DNA of 64,000 bases, from NCBI RefSeq assembly GCF_000524195.1, contig NW_020170439.1, forward strand, positions 239,444 through 303,443, given 5' to 3'. The translations under genes and the position numbers were made by a program. Shown here piece after piece: positions 14,001-28,074 of this stretch (position 1 is its first letter; each line of letters begins with the position of its first letter). The notes under the pieces were generated by a model. The model saw only the letters and a program-made list of their open reading frames with translations. It ran no database searches and was not told the origin of the DNA. Source of the stretch: Echinococcus granulosus (taxonomy: Eukaryota; Platyhelminthes; Cestoda; Cyclophyllidea; Taeniidae).

Positions 14001-17000
14001 TTTGATGGATTAATTTGGTAAACCAGCCAACAGGAACGGTTCGTAGTTAATACTGGAGGAAATTGGAGGATAGATGAATAGGTAGACATGTGCCACCGTG
14101 CCTCATAGCGTCTTGATAAAGATAAAATTTTATAAAGTTTAATGAATTTTCATGCTTTAATAATCAGGTCTATTCAACAGTTCTGACTGCCCTAGGAAGC
14201 GATTTCTCTACTTGTTTACTTTACCTTCTTCAAGATCATGGGTCCAATTCTTAAAAACTGAATTTTCAGACAACTTTGCGGTGAGGAATAGCTTCTGCAG
14301 TCTATTGCATCATACAGAAAGATGCATTCCCTAAAAAAGAGAAAAGAGTGTACACTCCCCGACCGAAGAATAATATGACCGTTTAATTAAAGGGAGATAT
14401 TTCTCATTTAAAGTCATTCATTTATCTACCTATCACACAGAACAGTCAGACAACCAGGCAGGAAGTACCGTAAATGCACGTGGCCGCTTAAAAGGATAAA
14501 GTAAAGTTACGAAGAGCTTAACCGTAAACGTAAACGTAAAATAACCCTTCTATCTCTCCCACTGAACATAATATGCAATTTTTTTACACTTTAGGACCTT
14601 GAGTCATTACTAACGTCGTTGATAGGTAAACCACCAAATAGAAATGGCTCGTTTTTAGTGCTAGGTGCCTGTGGACATGAACCAACGTCCCTCAGGAATG
14701 CAAGATGGTGACAAAAGCCACGGAGACTAAAGAGCCTCTCTAATTTATTTACCTTTAAATATGGGTGTTGATCACCTTAATAACATTTGCCTTGGAGATT
14801 GTTTTTAAGCTAGCAAAAGTGTTCACCGGTTAGTGACTGCTCCTGTCCATCCTTCAAAATTAAGCAGCAGAAATTTGACAAAAGGTACCGATTACTCAAC
14901 CCATGACATAATAGCCAATAAACAAAGTGGCAAATAAACAGACAGTGGTCCAAAGCGACGCATCTTCACGTAAAGTGGACCTAGAAACTCCTGAAGAAAA
15001 CATTAAGCTAACGATGCGAGGGCAACAAATTTAGCTATTTTGTCAAGCCACCCAAAGAAGATCCTGAATGCCTCTCGAGGTAAGCCATTTCACTAACTTT
15101 TTGAAAAGAGGGAAATAAACCCACAGTCATTTGTAAGGTATTGCTATAACCTTTATCGTATTTCTCACTTCTTTTCTCTTTTGAGCCCTCTATTTTGTAA
15201 AGTAACAGTCAAATCTGGCATCTGGGATTAGTTCTGGCCTACTCTGTAACTACTGCCTCCCAGGTGTCTCATTCTTGGAGAGTGCTCTTTTTGTAGCTTA
15301 TAAATAATTACGCTTTCCAGGAGGAGAGCTTCCCTGTGAAAGTATATATCCAAGGATATGGGATGCGAAAAGGAGAAACTACCACACGTTTTCCTTCTCT
15401 TTCTTGTTTTTGTCCAGATATCCTTTGTATTTCTTAAAACACTAAAAAGGACATAATTTTTACAGAAGGCAACCCACAAACCCATGTATAGGTAATCATC
15501 TTGCTTTTAGGCTGTTGAATTACCGTGGTCTCATCTCGATAGAAACACGCCCCCACCACAGTATCAGATCACGAAGATGAAAACTTAAAGTACAAAAAAG
15601 AATATAAAAGAGACTTCTTCTTTTTAAAATTTTGAAGGAAGTGAAGCGTAGTTTTCGTTACTTCTTGTCGGCATTGTCACCAATTCTGTCGCTAGCGATT
15701 TGGTTAATGTGGTCACTAAAGGAGTTAAAATGCAACTCTCCTCCTTAAAATAAGTATTTTGAAGTAAAGCCTTTATCGTGAATAGATGTTTCCTGTTGAG
15801 CAATGGTACAGAAAAAGAAGGATGCGCAAACCGGTGCCACTTATTTTCTTTTTAGGGTGTATATTTAAATGTTACATTTCGCAGGCACAAACACCCTTAC
15901 TACATCAATTGTGTAGTTTACCTCGGATATAGAATGGCTGGTTTTACAACCTAACGTCTACCCTTGGACACTTAAAAATGGGGTAATAAAAAGTTGGAAA
16001 AACCTTCATAATGGCTTCAGAGATTAAAGGGAACATAAGTGGGCTTACTTTGTTTTCTCTCCACTTCTGTACACACTGGCATCTCTCCTTGCTCAATTAT
16101 TAAGGGTAATGCTTAAACATATGAGTAGAATGTAGAAAATTGGTGAAATTTGTCATTTGACACGAATATTACCCTCAATTTTTGCTTTTTTTGCAAATAA
16201 TAATTGTTAATTATTTCAGCAGCAGTTAGCAACTCACTGAAGATTAGTAGAAGTAGGTTTTTACTATGGTTTAAAGGGACCAATGAAGATTTATGGACAA
16301 AAATTAACATTTTTAAATTTTCCGTTTTCTGTTTACGTTCTATTATTCTTTTTCTTGTCGATAGAGCTACTTCTCGGAAGTGGCACATCATACTACTTGT
16401 CCAGGCCCATAAGCGGGAACGGAAGCACCACTTTTGTTTTATATATTTTCTACTTTCCCAATATTTCCCATTTTGCATTTTTGTAAGGTAGGATTTACAA
16501 AGTTTCTTTAATAGGAACTCACAATAATAACAACTTTTAAGCAAAATGATTTGTTTCATGTGCTTGATTCGTCTTACTACCGATAGTGCCAGTTAAAAGT
16601 AGCCAAGGGTAAAAAAGCGGTGACACTTGACACTTGCAGGCTTTACTTATTAACTACCTGTTGTCACCAACTAAACCTTGTTTTCCATTCAAGAATGCAT
16701 AAGGGTCGCGGTTCTGAAGACGCAGTCATTTAAGGATCTACTGAACCTCACGACCTCTGTGAAATTTATTTTCTTCTTCTATAAGGTAACAAAGTTGGCA
16801 AGTTTGCATAACGCCATTTGTGAAAATATTTCTTTTACTTTTTTTCCTGATAATACATTTACCATTGAAATTGCATATATGTGAAAATCAATTTTCTTAC
16901 CTGATTCCTGCATTCCAAATATGTGACAGATGCTAGTTAACAGCTTATGACGGGTGATTGTATCCAACCTTGCCAAAAGTAGATTGATTAGGTGTACGAC

Positions 17001-20000
17001 ATCCCTTTTGGGAATCTTTTAGGATTTTTGGGAAAAATTAAACCCTTTTTACCTCCCAATGAAGGACGCAGTATGCTCCCCCCAAGCGTTGTATTAAGAT
17101 GCGATAAAAGTAAGCCATGTTGCTAATTTTTTAGCATCTGTCAGGCAATTTTTTTGTGAATGCTAGCCATTTGTGTTGGACATAAAAATTTCATGACATT
17201 TTGGTCTGACGAAGAAGTATTAACTCGTGCGAGCACATTGAGCCTAAACGAATAAGAAGTTTTTTTCTTAATAATTTACAAGAAAATGTGCCCAGTGTTG
17301 CCTTAACCCAAAATGGGAAAAAAATAAGTCCCTGAGTTTTGCAGATTCAGTAAGTTGCTTTTTGCTTGTTCATACATGGCAGCTTCTATCGCGACACCAT
17401 ATGCTTCTGCCAGACGGTACAATCGTTCAAATTTTTCAGCATAACTCATCGCTTCAGGGAAGACTCAGGATACTTTACTGGTGACACCAGCAAGGACGCT
17501 GATGTAAGAGAACAAATAACTCGTTTTTTTTCGCTGATTTCTATACTCGTTTGACTCGTAGATTTGACAATTATAGGTAGGACTGACTACTCAGTCTCAG
17601 CCCTGGTAATCTACATTACAAGGTTTTGCTTTTAGGCGAGTAATTTGTATGCATAAAATTGCACTTCGTGTTGAAGATCTATCAATCAAGAGTACTAAGA
17701 GGACATCTTATTTCCTCCCCTCCCCCCTTCGATATCGTCCATAGAGAGGACAAACTTTGGATAGGCAATATAAGTGACAAAATATATTACTGACTTTGAA
17801 GACAAATGTTTCTGTACTTTTAGTAACTGTAGATGATACTTAAAGAATTGTGAATCTTTAAAAGGTTGTACTCTCGATTTGGCTGTAGGCTCTTCTGCCT
17901 ACTTTTATAACCTTCTAGTCCATCTGTGCATAAATAATAAATTCATTTTACTTATTTGGCAAATTAAGGCTTTAGGATGGACACAGGTACTCTCATTTAT
18001 ACCAAGTTTTTGCAGGCATTTTTTATTGTGCATGAATGTCAATGCTAAAAAGAATCGGTCAATGCTCCCCTCCACTGATTCGATTGGCTATCTACTTAAT
18101 ATTTTATTGAGTTGCACTTTTGCAAATCACAAACTACTTTAAAGATGCAAGTCAAAAACGTGATTTGCGCTCACAATTCACTTAGTTAATGCAAGAAAAC
18201 GGAATATTAGGAGTGACTGACAAGTTTAAAAGTTTTGTTTAAAGTAATATTCTTAATGTTTTCCTTTTATCAGAACAATTACACTTTACAATCGACTCAA
18301 CCTACAATTAAGCAATTTATTTTTTCTTTGCTTATGTGTTTGTTAATTAGTTGTCCTGTCAGGCAAAGCAAATACTATTCTTCGCACTATTGCCAGGGTA
18401 AAAAATAGGCAAGTTAGATTAAATTTATAATTTATCTTAGGGCTGAAAGGCCACTGTGATCCCACTCTCCACAGATTTTGCTGGAGTTAAAGTAAAAAAG
18501 CCATTATTAAATGGCGACGTATGTTCAGCACAAATTCATTCCCTTACTTTTACTTAGATCTGGTTAAAGAATTTCCAAAGCAATATGCTGCTGGAGGATT
18601 TTTTTTTGAAAAATTCAGGAAACTTGTGTACATTGCAAAGATACCCTTAATAACTGTTCAACACATTAAGTGGGACAGATTCTGTCAATCTTTAAGTGCT
18701 TTCGACGTTTCTTGGGCTGCCAGATAAGGAAAAAAGCACAACATCTCTAACTTTGGTAGAGGTGGGAGCAAGATTTCAGATTCCAAATTACGTTTATGCA
18801 TTTTGATAGGCGGCAAAACCACGCGGAAAAATCTTCTTTGTAAAGTATAAAAATGTTTTCAGTTATTTTTATTACAAGGAGAGGAAAAATTATGCCCTTG
18901 TGAGTTCCAGCGTTGTTGAAAAATATGGTTTCTGAGTAAATACTGCACATGCTAGGAGTTTAAAACCAGGTAGATGAGCTACGCTTATCTAACGTAATTT
19001 CACAAGTGACTACAGGGATATATTTTGTTTTTTAAAAAAACTTAGGGTTTTCTGCAAACTCAGTACCCCTTAAAACCAAATAACTTAACTCAAAAATTGT
19101 AGGTTGCAGGTGTTTTGAAACCATCTTTTATAACTCTTAACTGGGTTTACATGAAAAAGCCTGTCGAAGTAAAGTTGATTGTTTATGAAATATTCAACTT
19201 TCTTCTGATTGGCCACATCTCAATATAAGGCACTAGCGATCCCAATGAGAGTAAGTCCTATAACCATTTGATCTAAATATACAAAAATATGGGTTTTAGG
19301 GTCTTATTATTTATTTTGGAGGATCTAAAGGTGTCTACAAGGAATGAGTGAGTAATTTTATTATTCTCTCCCACAGTCAATAGTATCCAATAATTTTGTT
19401 TTCCAATATAGTAAAGATGTGTGAATTTGCAATTTAGGTAAGATTATGCTGTTGTCTTTAAATGTGATTGATAAAGCAGGCCTATTGGTATTCTTTCCAT
19501 CACGAAATTTACTGACGCATGATTGGCCGTTGCGTCCCCGTTCTTTTGCTGATTGGTAAAATCCGCCACTGATATTGATGCTTCTGCTGATAATAAATTT
19601 GGTTGTCTTCACGTCAAAAATTAGTTTAAATGGTCCTTCTCCGAAAATTTTATCTTCCACGAGGCTCTTCAAGAAGAGGCCCATAGACATCTTAAGGGAA
19701 GTGAAAAGTTGGCAACATGAAAGACAAGGAATAAAGTGTAAAAATAGGGCAGAAAGGAACCTTTATCACATATCTAACACCGAAACTTTGGAGTTGGATT
19801 AACTTTGAGTATTTACAACGCATCATCTGATCAAAATGTTGATAGTTGGAGAAATCACAGAATTGCAGAGTGCGCTTTTGCTATCAAGGAAGGTAAGGCT
19901 TTCGTCGACGATTGTAATCCACTGCCAGAAAAAAGACAAAGGTATGATCTACTAATTTGATGTTTCAAGTGTTGGTTTGATAAGAAACAGATTAAATTAA

Positions 20001-21129
20001 CCTGGAACATAATGAGGTTTAAGAAATGGACTCGCTTTTATCAAAGACAGCTTTTTATTTTGTCCTAGTCTACATTTTTGACGTCATAACTGTTCTAAGT
20101 CATCTTAAACACATAAAATTAGCACCTTTCACCTCCACCGGCCATTTGTAAGGGTAAACTTTAAGCAGATTTGTTGCTTTGGCTCAAATAAGAAATTTGA
20201 AGAGAAGTGTCAGAAACAGAACCATTTTGTTGTTAAAGTGTGTAAGAGGATGGAATAGGTACGTCTCGACCATCTCTATATTTGGCAACAACCACTTGTT
20301 ACGTGCATTCCCTTTTGGGCATGCATAAAAAATTAGATGTGCCAGTCTTTCACCTACTAAAAGGCATTCTTCGTAAACTCTACAAATTTTGGACTTTTTT
20401 ATCCTGAATTTCGAGGATATTGGTTGGATCTGAGAAAAGCGTGCTTAGCTTGTCTGTACCGCGAATCGAGGTAGCATTGCTGTCAAAAAACTGATGTTTT
20501 TCACTTATGGATGCGCAATACGCGACACTAAAACTGATCGTCTAAAAGTGATTTAGAAATGGTTTAGTAGTTTATATTACGGTGAAAGTGAAACTGAATC
20601 CAAAAATAATGAGATAAGAGAAGAGATGAAAATTTATTTTATAGTTTTTCAAACGACAAAGTTATCATGGCAAGCTTCAAGCTGCCTTTTTGCTTCTAAA
20701 CTTCACACCTTTACACAGTCCGTGCATATTGGATTCATACAGACTGATCAACGGACCAGCTGGTTATATATTGTTAAATGAGAAACATTGGATGAAAAAT
20801 TACTCTCAATAAGTGAGCAAACATGGCATCCCTCGTCCTGAAAGAATCTCCTCACTTCCAATATCGCAATTCCAGGTAATGCACTAACTCATTTCCACAG
20901 AACCATGGCCATTCTATTTGATGCGATGGACTGCAAATGCAAATTCTCATTAAGAATTCCTAGTCAGACTATGCTCTATGCAAGTAGACCTATGATTTGT
21001 TCAAAAGTAAGGCAGTGGAGTCGAGTCCCTTTCCCTTAAGACAGAGTCTAGCTTAACAAATCAACCTAAGCACTGAGGCATGCGAGCTCCTTAATTGTCA
21101 AATTTTGTCCTAAATGATTTTTTCTCGTG
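14001..21129. other. Spacer between the IR1 arms, no gene recognised
   Basis: AT-rich DNA with only short, unsupported frames on both strands. Two segments near 13985-14060 and 14595-14670 share a weak direct similarity (TTGAGTCATT, then GGTAAACCA, then TTAGTGCT-like text), suggesting a decayed local duplication. Nothing else stands out. Confidence 0.4.
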
Positions 21130-22715
21130 TCTACCTGAAGAGACAAATAAGACCTCCTCTGACTTACTCAAGCCCAAAATCCAAAGCTTGACGTGGCTTG
21201 ATCTCCAATACTTAAGCATAAGCCGAATCAAAAATTCCAGGTACTTACAAATCATTTTCTCTCATAAAGTTGGCCTTTCCACATTTTTGTATTAGATAAG
21301 CATTTTTGGCAAGAATTAAAGCATTCGCTATTTCTTTATCTTCTCTTGGTATCCTTAGACACGAACTAGCCGCAGTAATGTGACTAAAATATGCTGGATT
21401 TTAACAGCAAGGGTGATGAGAACCCAGTAGACCATTTCTTCTGTGCAGCATTCAAGCCTCTTTGTATTAAAGACAGAACAAGAGAGACAACTTAGCTAGA
21501 TTCAGTGCTTAATCAATCTCTTCCGTCTGCTAGGGTATTCTCTACGCTAAGTTGAGTGTGGACAACAAAGGGCAGCTTGTTAGTTGGTGGAAGGAAAACT
21601 CAAAAATGGAGGTAGGATTCATGGAAAATATATTTAGACTTTTACCGATTGATTAGCTGCCTGGTACAGGTGCACATTCGCTTGAACAAATACCTGACAT
21701 ACAGGATGAAGTTTTGACATGGAGAGAAGTGATGGCAGGAGCAAGGCATCCGGAGGGCGACGATTTTATTTCGCCATCGACTCCCCACTACGTTACCTGT
21801 TACTTAGTGCCCATGAGTCCCATGAACTTGTGCATACATGCGAATGTCTGTGCGTCCTATTGGTATTTGCTTATGTGACTACACGATGAGTGGTTTTACG
21901 TTAAGGCTTTCCACTAGTTGATCAAATGTTCACGGAAGGGATTGATGAAGCTGTAATCTGCCATTTTGTCTATTAATGGCTATTGCCATCATTTGGATTA
22001 TTCAATCCTTTTCAATACAGTCTGCTAGGCGTAAAATGAGGGGAAATCCTTTCTTGGAAAAGCGTGAAGACAGGCGAGAGGATTTTCAGTGGCTCTTGAC
22101 TAAATGCGTGAGTAGGACAAAAGCAGCATTTTTGTAAGGACAGGATCGAGGTTTAAGAGGAGATTATGAATAGGAGAGGAATAAATTGCACCTATTTTGT
22201 AAATCACGTGATTTAGGAGACACAGATAAGTTATACTGACGGAGTTGGGGCGGACGATTGAAATAGGCGCAATCGAAAAGGAGCAATGTGTTGCTATCTG
22301 GTCAGCGCCTAGTTGCACTGGGTACTAACACTCAACTCATAGAATGAAGAACCACACTTTACCTAATCCTATCTCATCCCACCTTGTCTCATCCCATCTC
22401 ACTTTACATCACTTTTTCTTAACTTGCTAACAGCAGCTGTAGGCGAGAACGACATAGTGGATTCTAATGCCTTTACTAGCATCACCTTCGATCTGACTGC
22501 TCTCTGTTCGGCAACTGAGTATTGCATGTAGATTAGAGCAAATTCCTTCTAAGTAAGTAGGTCACGCTAACTTTTTTATTAAATCGCGTGTACGTTTGTA
22601 GACGAAGTGAGTTGCAGCGTTGTTTTTCGAGTAATCGGCAATGGAGCTGAGTACACTGGAGTTAAGTGGGGGGACATTAAAGCAAATGCGCCACCTGGAA
22701 TATTATCCTAATACC
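21130..22715 (-). repeat. Right arm of a large diverged inverted repeat (IR1)
   Basis: The inverted partner of 12420-14000, about 7.1 kb away. Coordinates of matching anchors sum to about 35135 throughout (for example 12739 with 22407, and 13350 with 21790). The pairing is therefore one collinear inverted duplication, or two opposed copies of one element, and not scattered short repeats. Similarity fades outside about 22720. Divergence is too high for an assembly artefact. Confidence 0.7.
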
Positions 22716-25700
22716 TAATTCTGTAGAGTGATTTTCCGTCGCAAATAATAAGCCATCTGACACTTTATTGTCCCAAAAATCCTGGCTGCAAACAGTCAAC
22801 ATTCATTCATTAGAGAACTACCTTAAGTGGCTGTGACAGTTCATCAATCCTTCAAGAATTCCTTTTTTATCCAAGAAGACACTTTCTGCCTCTTTTTGTA
22901 TCATCTTTACAAACACATATTTGATCAACTTATTTATTTCTCATAGGTATTTTGAGATGAGGGAATTTGTACCCGATGTATCAAACCTAACTATGTCTGG
23001 ATGTTGACCTTGACACAAGTTCTTCTTTACCAAAAATTTATCCAAAAACGCACATTTTTTAAAAAAGTAATTACTTAGAGATGCTCAAATTTTATCCAAT
23101 TGAAAGTTGCGTGACACCTGTATCGACTCTTTCCGAGGTGACATCTTATAACATTATACATGACAAAATTAAAAAGCAATCAAAAATTGCAAGATAGTCT
23201 ACATATCAGCTCTTTTATGGATCCTTTATCCACTCTAAAAGGGATGAGTGAGGGCTCTGCCTCTTGTTTGAATGTATTCTTGCAACTGCAAAAATCAACT
23301 ATGTAACGCCGGTGGTGATCCTTCAACCATGCAGCCGAAAGAAAAGAAGAGCCCTTTTAACAATTACTCGGACTTGTTAGACTGATCTCCAGGCATCCAC
23401 TCTGAGCGCTCATTGTCATGTCAGGCTTTTTAGACACTAATTAGACTATATTAAAATGCTTTTATGAATTAGGTAGTTTTAGGAAGGGCCTTAGCTTCCT
23501 AGGAGAGCTAATAAAAAGCTGGTCGAGTTCTCAACTTGTCATTAGAGACCTTGTCAAGTGTTGTTGTTAACTTGCATCATAAATAACTAATATGAGCTAA
23601 TTAATCAGTAGGATCATTTTGCTGATTAAACGGTGAGGAATGCACTCTTCTTAAGCATGAAGGATTATGTTATGCTGTCAGCGCATATGAAGTTTTTGCA
23701 GTACAAATGAATGGAATTGATGGAACAGATAGCTTACACCTTCATGAGATGGGAATGTCATGGTGGAAGCCATGCAAATGTGTGCCGCATGCACTGACAA
23801 TAGGGTACTTTACCTTTTCGGCGGCTTGACGACTGACTAACAGGTTGTCTCGCAAAGGGAGAGGAATCCTCGATTCTACCGCCAATCCAAAGGACATGGG
23901 AAGGCTCATTCCTCCTAGTCAACCCACCCTTCTTACCACACGCTTATAATGGATGTAGGTACCACTTCTTCTCCAAGAGATGATGCCTAGTGTGTGTATG
24001 TGTATGTGGTTGCCGGGCACACAGACATTCATCAAAACTTTCTTCCTAGAAGCCCATTTGCTGCACATAGCATTGCACATCTAACAATTGTGCTGACAAC
24101 CTTGCCTCTCCACTGGAAGCTAAAAGAGCCCCCTTTTTTCTCTTTTTTCACAAAACTTCGATTTAATTTCTAGATTTTTTTTGTTGATAAATTTTGTTTT
24201 GCATTTATCTAGTTAGCTGTACAATTTGAGACAGTTGCATCTACATCTTCCCTAGACTACTAACAAATCCGTGAGTAGACCCAGCGTGAAGGCCTGCTTC
24301 AATTCATCAGGCAATTTACCAGTTAAGAGGTAAGCAACAGAAGGCTACAAAAGTTGGATGCACAGATAATACCGGTTAAAGTACCCATCAATCACGCACA
24401 GGATATTTAAAAGACTTCTTAATTTCAAAATTTTTAAGACAAAGGCTTAGGTGCAAACCCGAGTTCGCTGGCAGCGGTGCTATTCGGTCCCAGTGAAAAA
24501 AAATCCAATTCAGCGCTTTTAATACCACATTTGGCTGTCCTTGGTATCACTACACTCAGAAACAAAGCAATTCTCCTTATATCTATACCCTTTTTGATGG
24601 AGGTGTAATCCACTTTACTCTCCTACCTGCCCATCTGATAAAGAGCTGCATCATCTTAATGGAAAATTTGCCCTTTTTAGCCTCAAAGCTTTCATATTCA
24701 TATGTTACCTCGAAGAGAGTGCCCGTTTTTCCAGCACTCCCATTATAAAGGAACATTTTCTTGTGGCAAATTCTTCGCTTATATTGCAAATACAAGGTGT
24801 TGTGTTCTTTCAAGTGCTATCTCCCCTCACTTCGTTCTTTCTACCAAATTCCCATAATTTGCTTTGTTTTGGGAGAAAACTATGCCCACTTTGTTGTTGT
24901 AGGATGCCAGAAATTTCAGAATATTCCTCAGTCTGCATTTTCGTCTACTTCTCCGCATTGGTAGATGCAGCGTGGAGACAATTTTTATTTGTACACTAAT
25001 GTCAAGGCCACTCATTATGCTATAAATGCATGTGAATGGACACTGTCATGGGATTTAGCACTCTAGTCAATGCTCTGATCGTTCATACATTGTTATGTTA
25101 AAGATTTCGCTTTCTTCAAGTCTTATCGTCTGTTTCCTTCGGTGAGGATCTTGACGCGTAGGTCAGTATAACCACCCACATCAAGGATATAAGTGACCTC
25201 GGCGATGGATGCATATGTAAAACAATGAACAAAGGCACCCTGCCGTTCAGTGAGATGACGCTTGAATAATGTACACCTCAGTGATGACAACCAGTCAGTG
25301 ATTACTTCGGTTTTGTTGGTTCTTAACTCAATAGCACTGCAACCACTTTTGTAAATATTCATTAATCTCATGAAAATCTGACCCATCACAAAATTTTACA
25401 ACAGGTAAATCATTTTAGAAGGTGCCTTTTAGCCTTTGTCTAGCACAAATTAGTCGACTGCCATTGAGCTTAGTAGAAGGAGCACAGTGACATTTTGGGG
25501 TTAGCAGTTAAGTCTTACCGGCCTTACCTTTAACGGCCTCTTCAATCTCATCCACCTACTGCATAAGATCGTATTCTTTTCAAGTGGGACTTTCATTCCA
25601 CTTGCTAGGGAAAAGATCGTGACTTACTAAACAGAACAGCAAAACTGCCTTGGCATACCACTTATTGGATCTTAGTTACTTGGACCTCGATGGAGTTAAA

Positions 25701-27891
25701 ACTTTGGCGATGCTTCGACAAGGTCAAATCTTTCTTTCAAAGTTGACAGCACTTACGATTTGACAGATTGACATGCTTAATGAAATGCACATAGCGGTTT
25801 GTCCTATCCATTTAAAAAACATCTCTTAATGATAAGCGGGATGCTTCAACTAGTTATTACCCGTTCCAGGCCCCTTCATCCAACTCCGCTAAGCTCCTTT
25901 ATCTAACTCCTTAAGACAAGGGCCCAATCAAATGTATGAACGATGTATTGTTACTATGCCTCGTCTGTCAAATTCCAAAGGAAGCGCTACTAGTCAGTGA
26001 GAGTTAAGGTATGAAACTAAGTGATGTGTGAGTTTTAAAAGAATTTTAACCACTCTCAGTCGCTTTTTTTCTTAGCCGCACTCTTCAGCATTATTCGTTT
26101 TTGGACATGCTACCTACTATGCTCGACTGACAAGATACCACGAAGACAGGCAAAAGATATGCGGAATTTTAGGCACTTCTCCCAGACCTAATTAATTTCT
26201 TCTATAAGAAAAGTAGTGAATTTAAGGAGTATCTTTGCTCATTATCTTCTTTAGTGTATGTTTTCGAATGTGTGAAGTTTTAATTAAGGCCAGTTGTTGT
26301 TGAAACACGCTGAAGTCTGATTGGTAGAATAGAGAAAGTAGTATTTCTAACCAGACATTTGAACTTACACATATTAATTTTAAATCAGTGATTTTGTATT
26401 CTCCCCGTTTTGTACTAACCACATATATTTATCTGTCTTCTGCCAACTTTTTTCTCTCTGTTGGGTGGGCTGGATGGAGCAAAATTTAGCATATACCTTA
26501 CAGAGTTACAGTTATCCCATGGTGAACAGATCTAACAAAAAAAATTACGTCGATGTTTATAAACGTTTGCAAGAAAGTCGAGTCAAGGAGAAAGTTTCGG
26601 AGGATAAAATTAACAAAGCACTCTGCTCTAAATACACCTACTGATAAGAGGGATTTTAAATTGACAAAGGGGTAATCACTAAACTCCGTTGTGGTGGAAA
26701 AGATGGATTGATGAATTGAACAAATAAAGTCAAATTAAATTAGGGTTCAGTTGTCCTTCAAATTCGGTTTATTTAGATGTTACAGCTCTATAAATTCCTT
26801 TCAAAGGTCACAACTGACCTGTTGTAGCGTTTTTTTGACCCTTGAATTGCGAAGGTTTATTAGAGAAACACATATTCCTGTGCCATGGGGAGTTTTAGGG
26901 ATTGTGTAAGTATATGGGCAGAATCAAAATTCGCCTCCTCCTTGGAAAAGTCAACGTTTGCTCTACCACGAGGCTTGTGTCGCCCGACATTATGTCACCA
27001 CTAGAAGGTGCATTCAAACCACCATGTCCCTGGTTAAAGGTGGGAAGCGCTCCATGGTATATGGTTAAGTCGATGGGCTTCGTATTTATGGCATAGCTAG
27101 CATTGACAGCCGTAGACCCATCAGCTGTGTATAACCACCTTCAAAGAGTTACCAATTAATTAGGAAAAAGGCGAACTAAACCTTAACCATTTAAAGGAAA
27201 ATGCACAACCTTCGGCAGCATCAAGCTTTTAATTTAAATGCGACCTTTTATTGTTGCACATCCCCCTTTTTGTTCTTAATCCATTCCCTGTTTCTTTGTT
27301 CTAATCCGTCCTTTGTAAAGCAGCAGATTCTCAATGAATGGGGCCCTTTTTTCTGACTTTTATAAGGAGAACAAAGCTGGCCTGATAAATATGATGTGCA
27401 CTGCTTGCAGATGAGTAAAACAGTATCTACTTCTCTTTCTTCATCTCTTTGACCCCCGGAATCATTAGTATTGTGCTCACACGAGTAAGCTTTACTAAAG
27501 TATGGTGTTTTACATCGTCTTGTCATCAATTTAGGACAAACTTTTCTTCCGCATCACCGAGTTGAATCTTGTGTTAATGCATCTGTCTCACTTAACCACT
27601 ATTACATTTTAGGTGTATATGTGGGCCTTGTTTGAGCAAACCATTCCATTGCTTCAGATGTCGCCTCGTTTGAATGTGCTACCCAACAAATTTTCCAAGA
27701 TGCCTCAACAGCTTTGTAAACGAATTAAAATTGGGTCGTAATGCAGACAGGGTCCAACCACATTTATGAGGCGTATCTCGTTGTATCACCGCTATTCAAG
27801 GTCCGTGCACTTTATGAGCTCTATTGCGAGAGGAAAAAATTACTTGCCCGATCACAAGCGCATTTTATCTTCTAAAAAGGGGAGACATAAC
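22716..27891. other. Non-coding stretch with a few ambiguous open frames
   Basis: Minus-strand frames at 25123-25389 (88 codons) and 24583-24813 (76 codons), and a minus frame across about 26900-27110, have protein-like composition. They lack matching acceptor/donor pairs in a consistent phase, and I recognise no family. They may be remnants or exons of the same unidentified minus-strand gene as the 27892-28074 candidate. Confidence 0.35.
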
Positions 27892-28074
27892 CTTCAGTGG
27901 TATTTTGCACGCTTCGGTGTCCAAGTCTAAAGTTGGTTCAGTTGTCAATCGTCCTCTTGAGGAACCCGAGATGCAGTTGACCTCCAAACGTGAAAGTGAC
28001 CTCTGTAAGACTTTTGTGGCAGCTTCTTTAATTTTATCATCTGTGGCGGCTGCCAATCTTTCGACTTTATGCTT
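27892..28074 (-). CDS. Candidate internal exon of an unidentified gene
   Basis: A segment of exactly 61 codons (183 nt, phase 0 on both sides) between an acceptor (GATTAAG, AG at 28076-28075) and a donor (CTGAAG|GTTATG, GT at 27891-27890). The frame reads as a charged amphipathic helix (KVERLAAATDDKIKEAATKV) followed by a Ser/Thr-rich stretch ending in ACKIPLK. The plus-strand frame over the same bases is less protein-like. I do not recognise the family and could not chain it to neighbouring exons with confidence. Confidence 0.35.
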
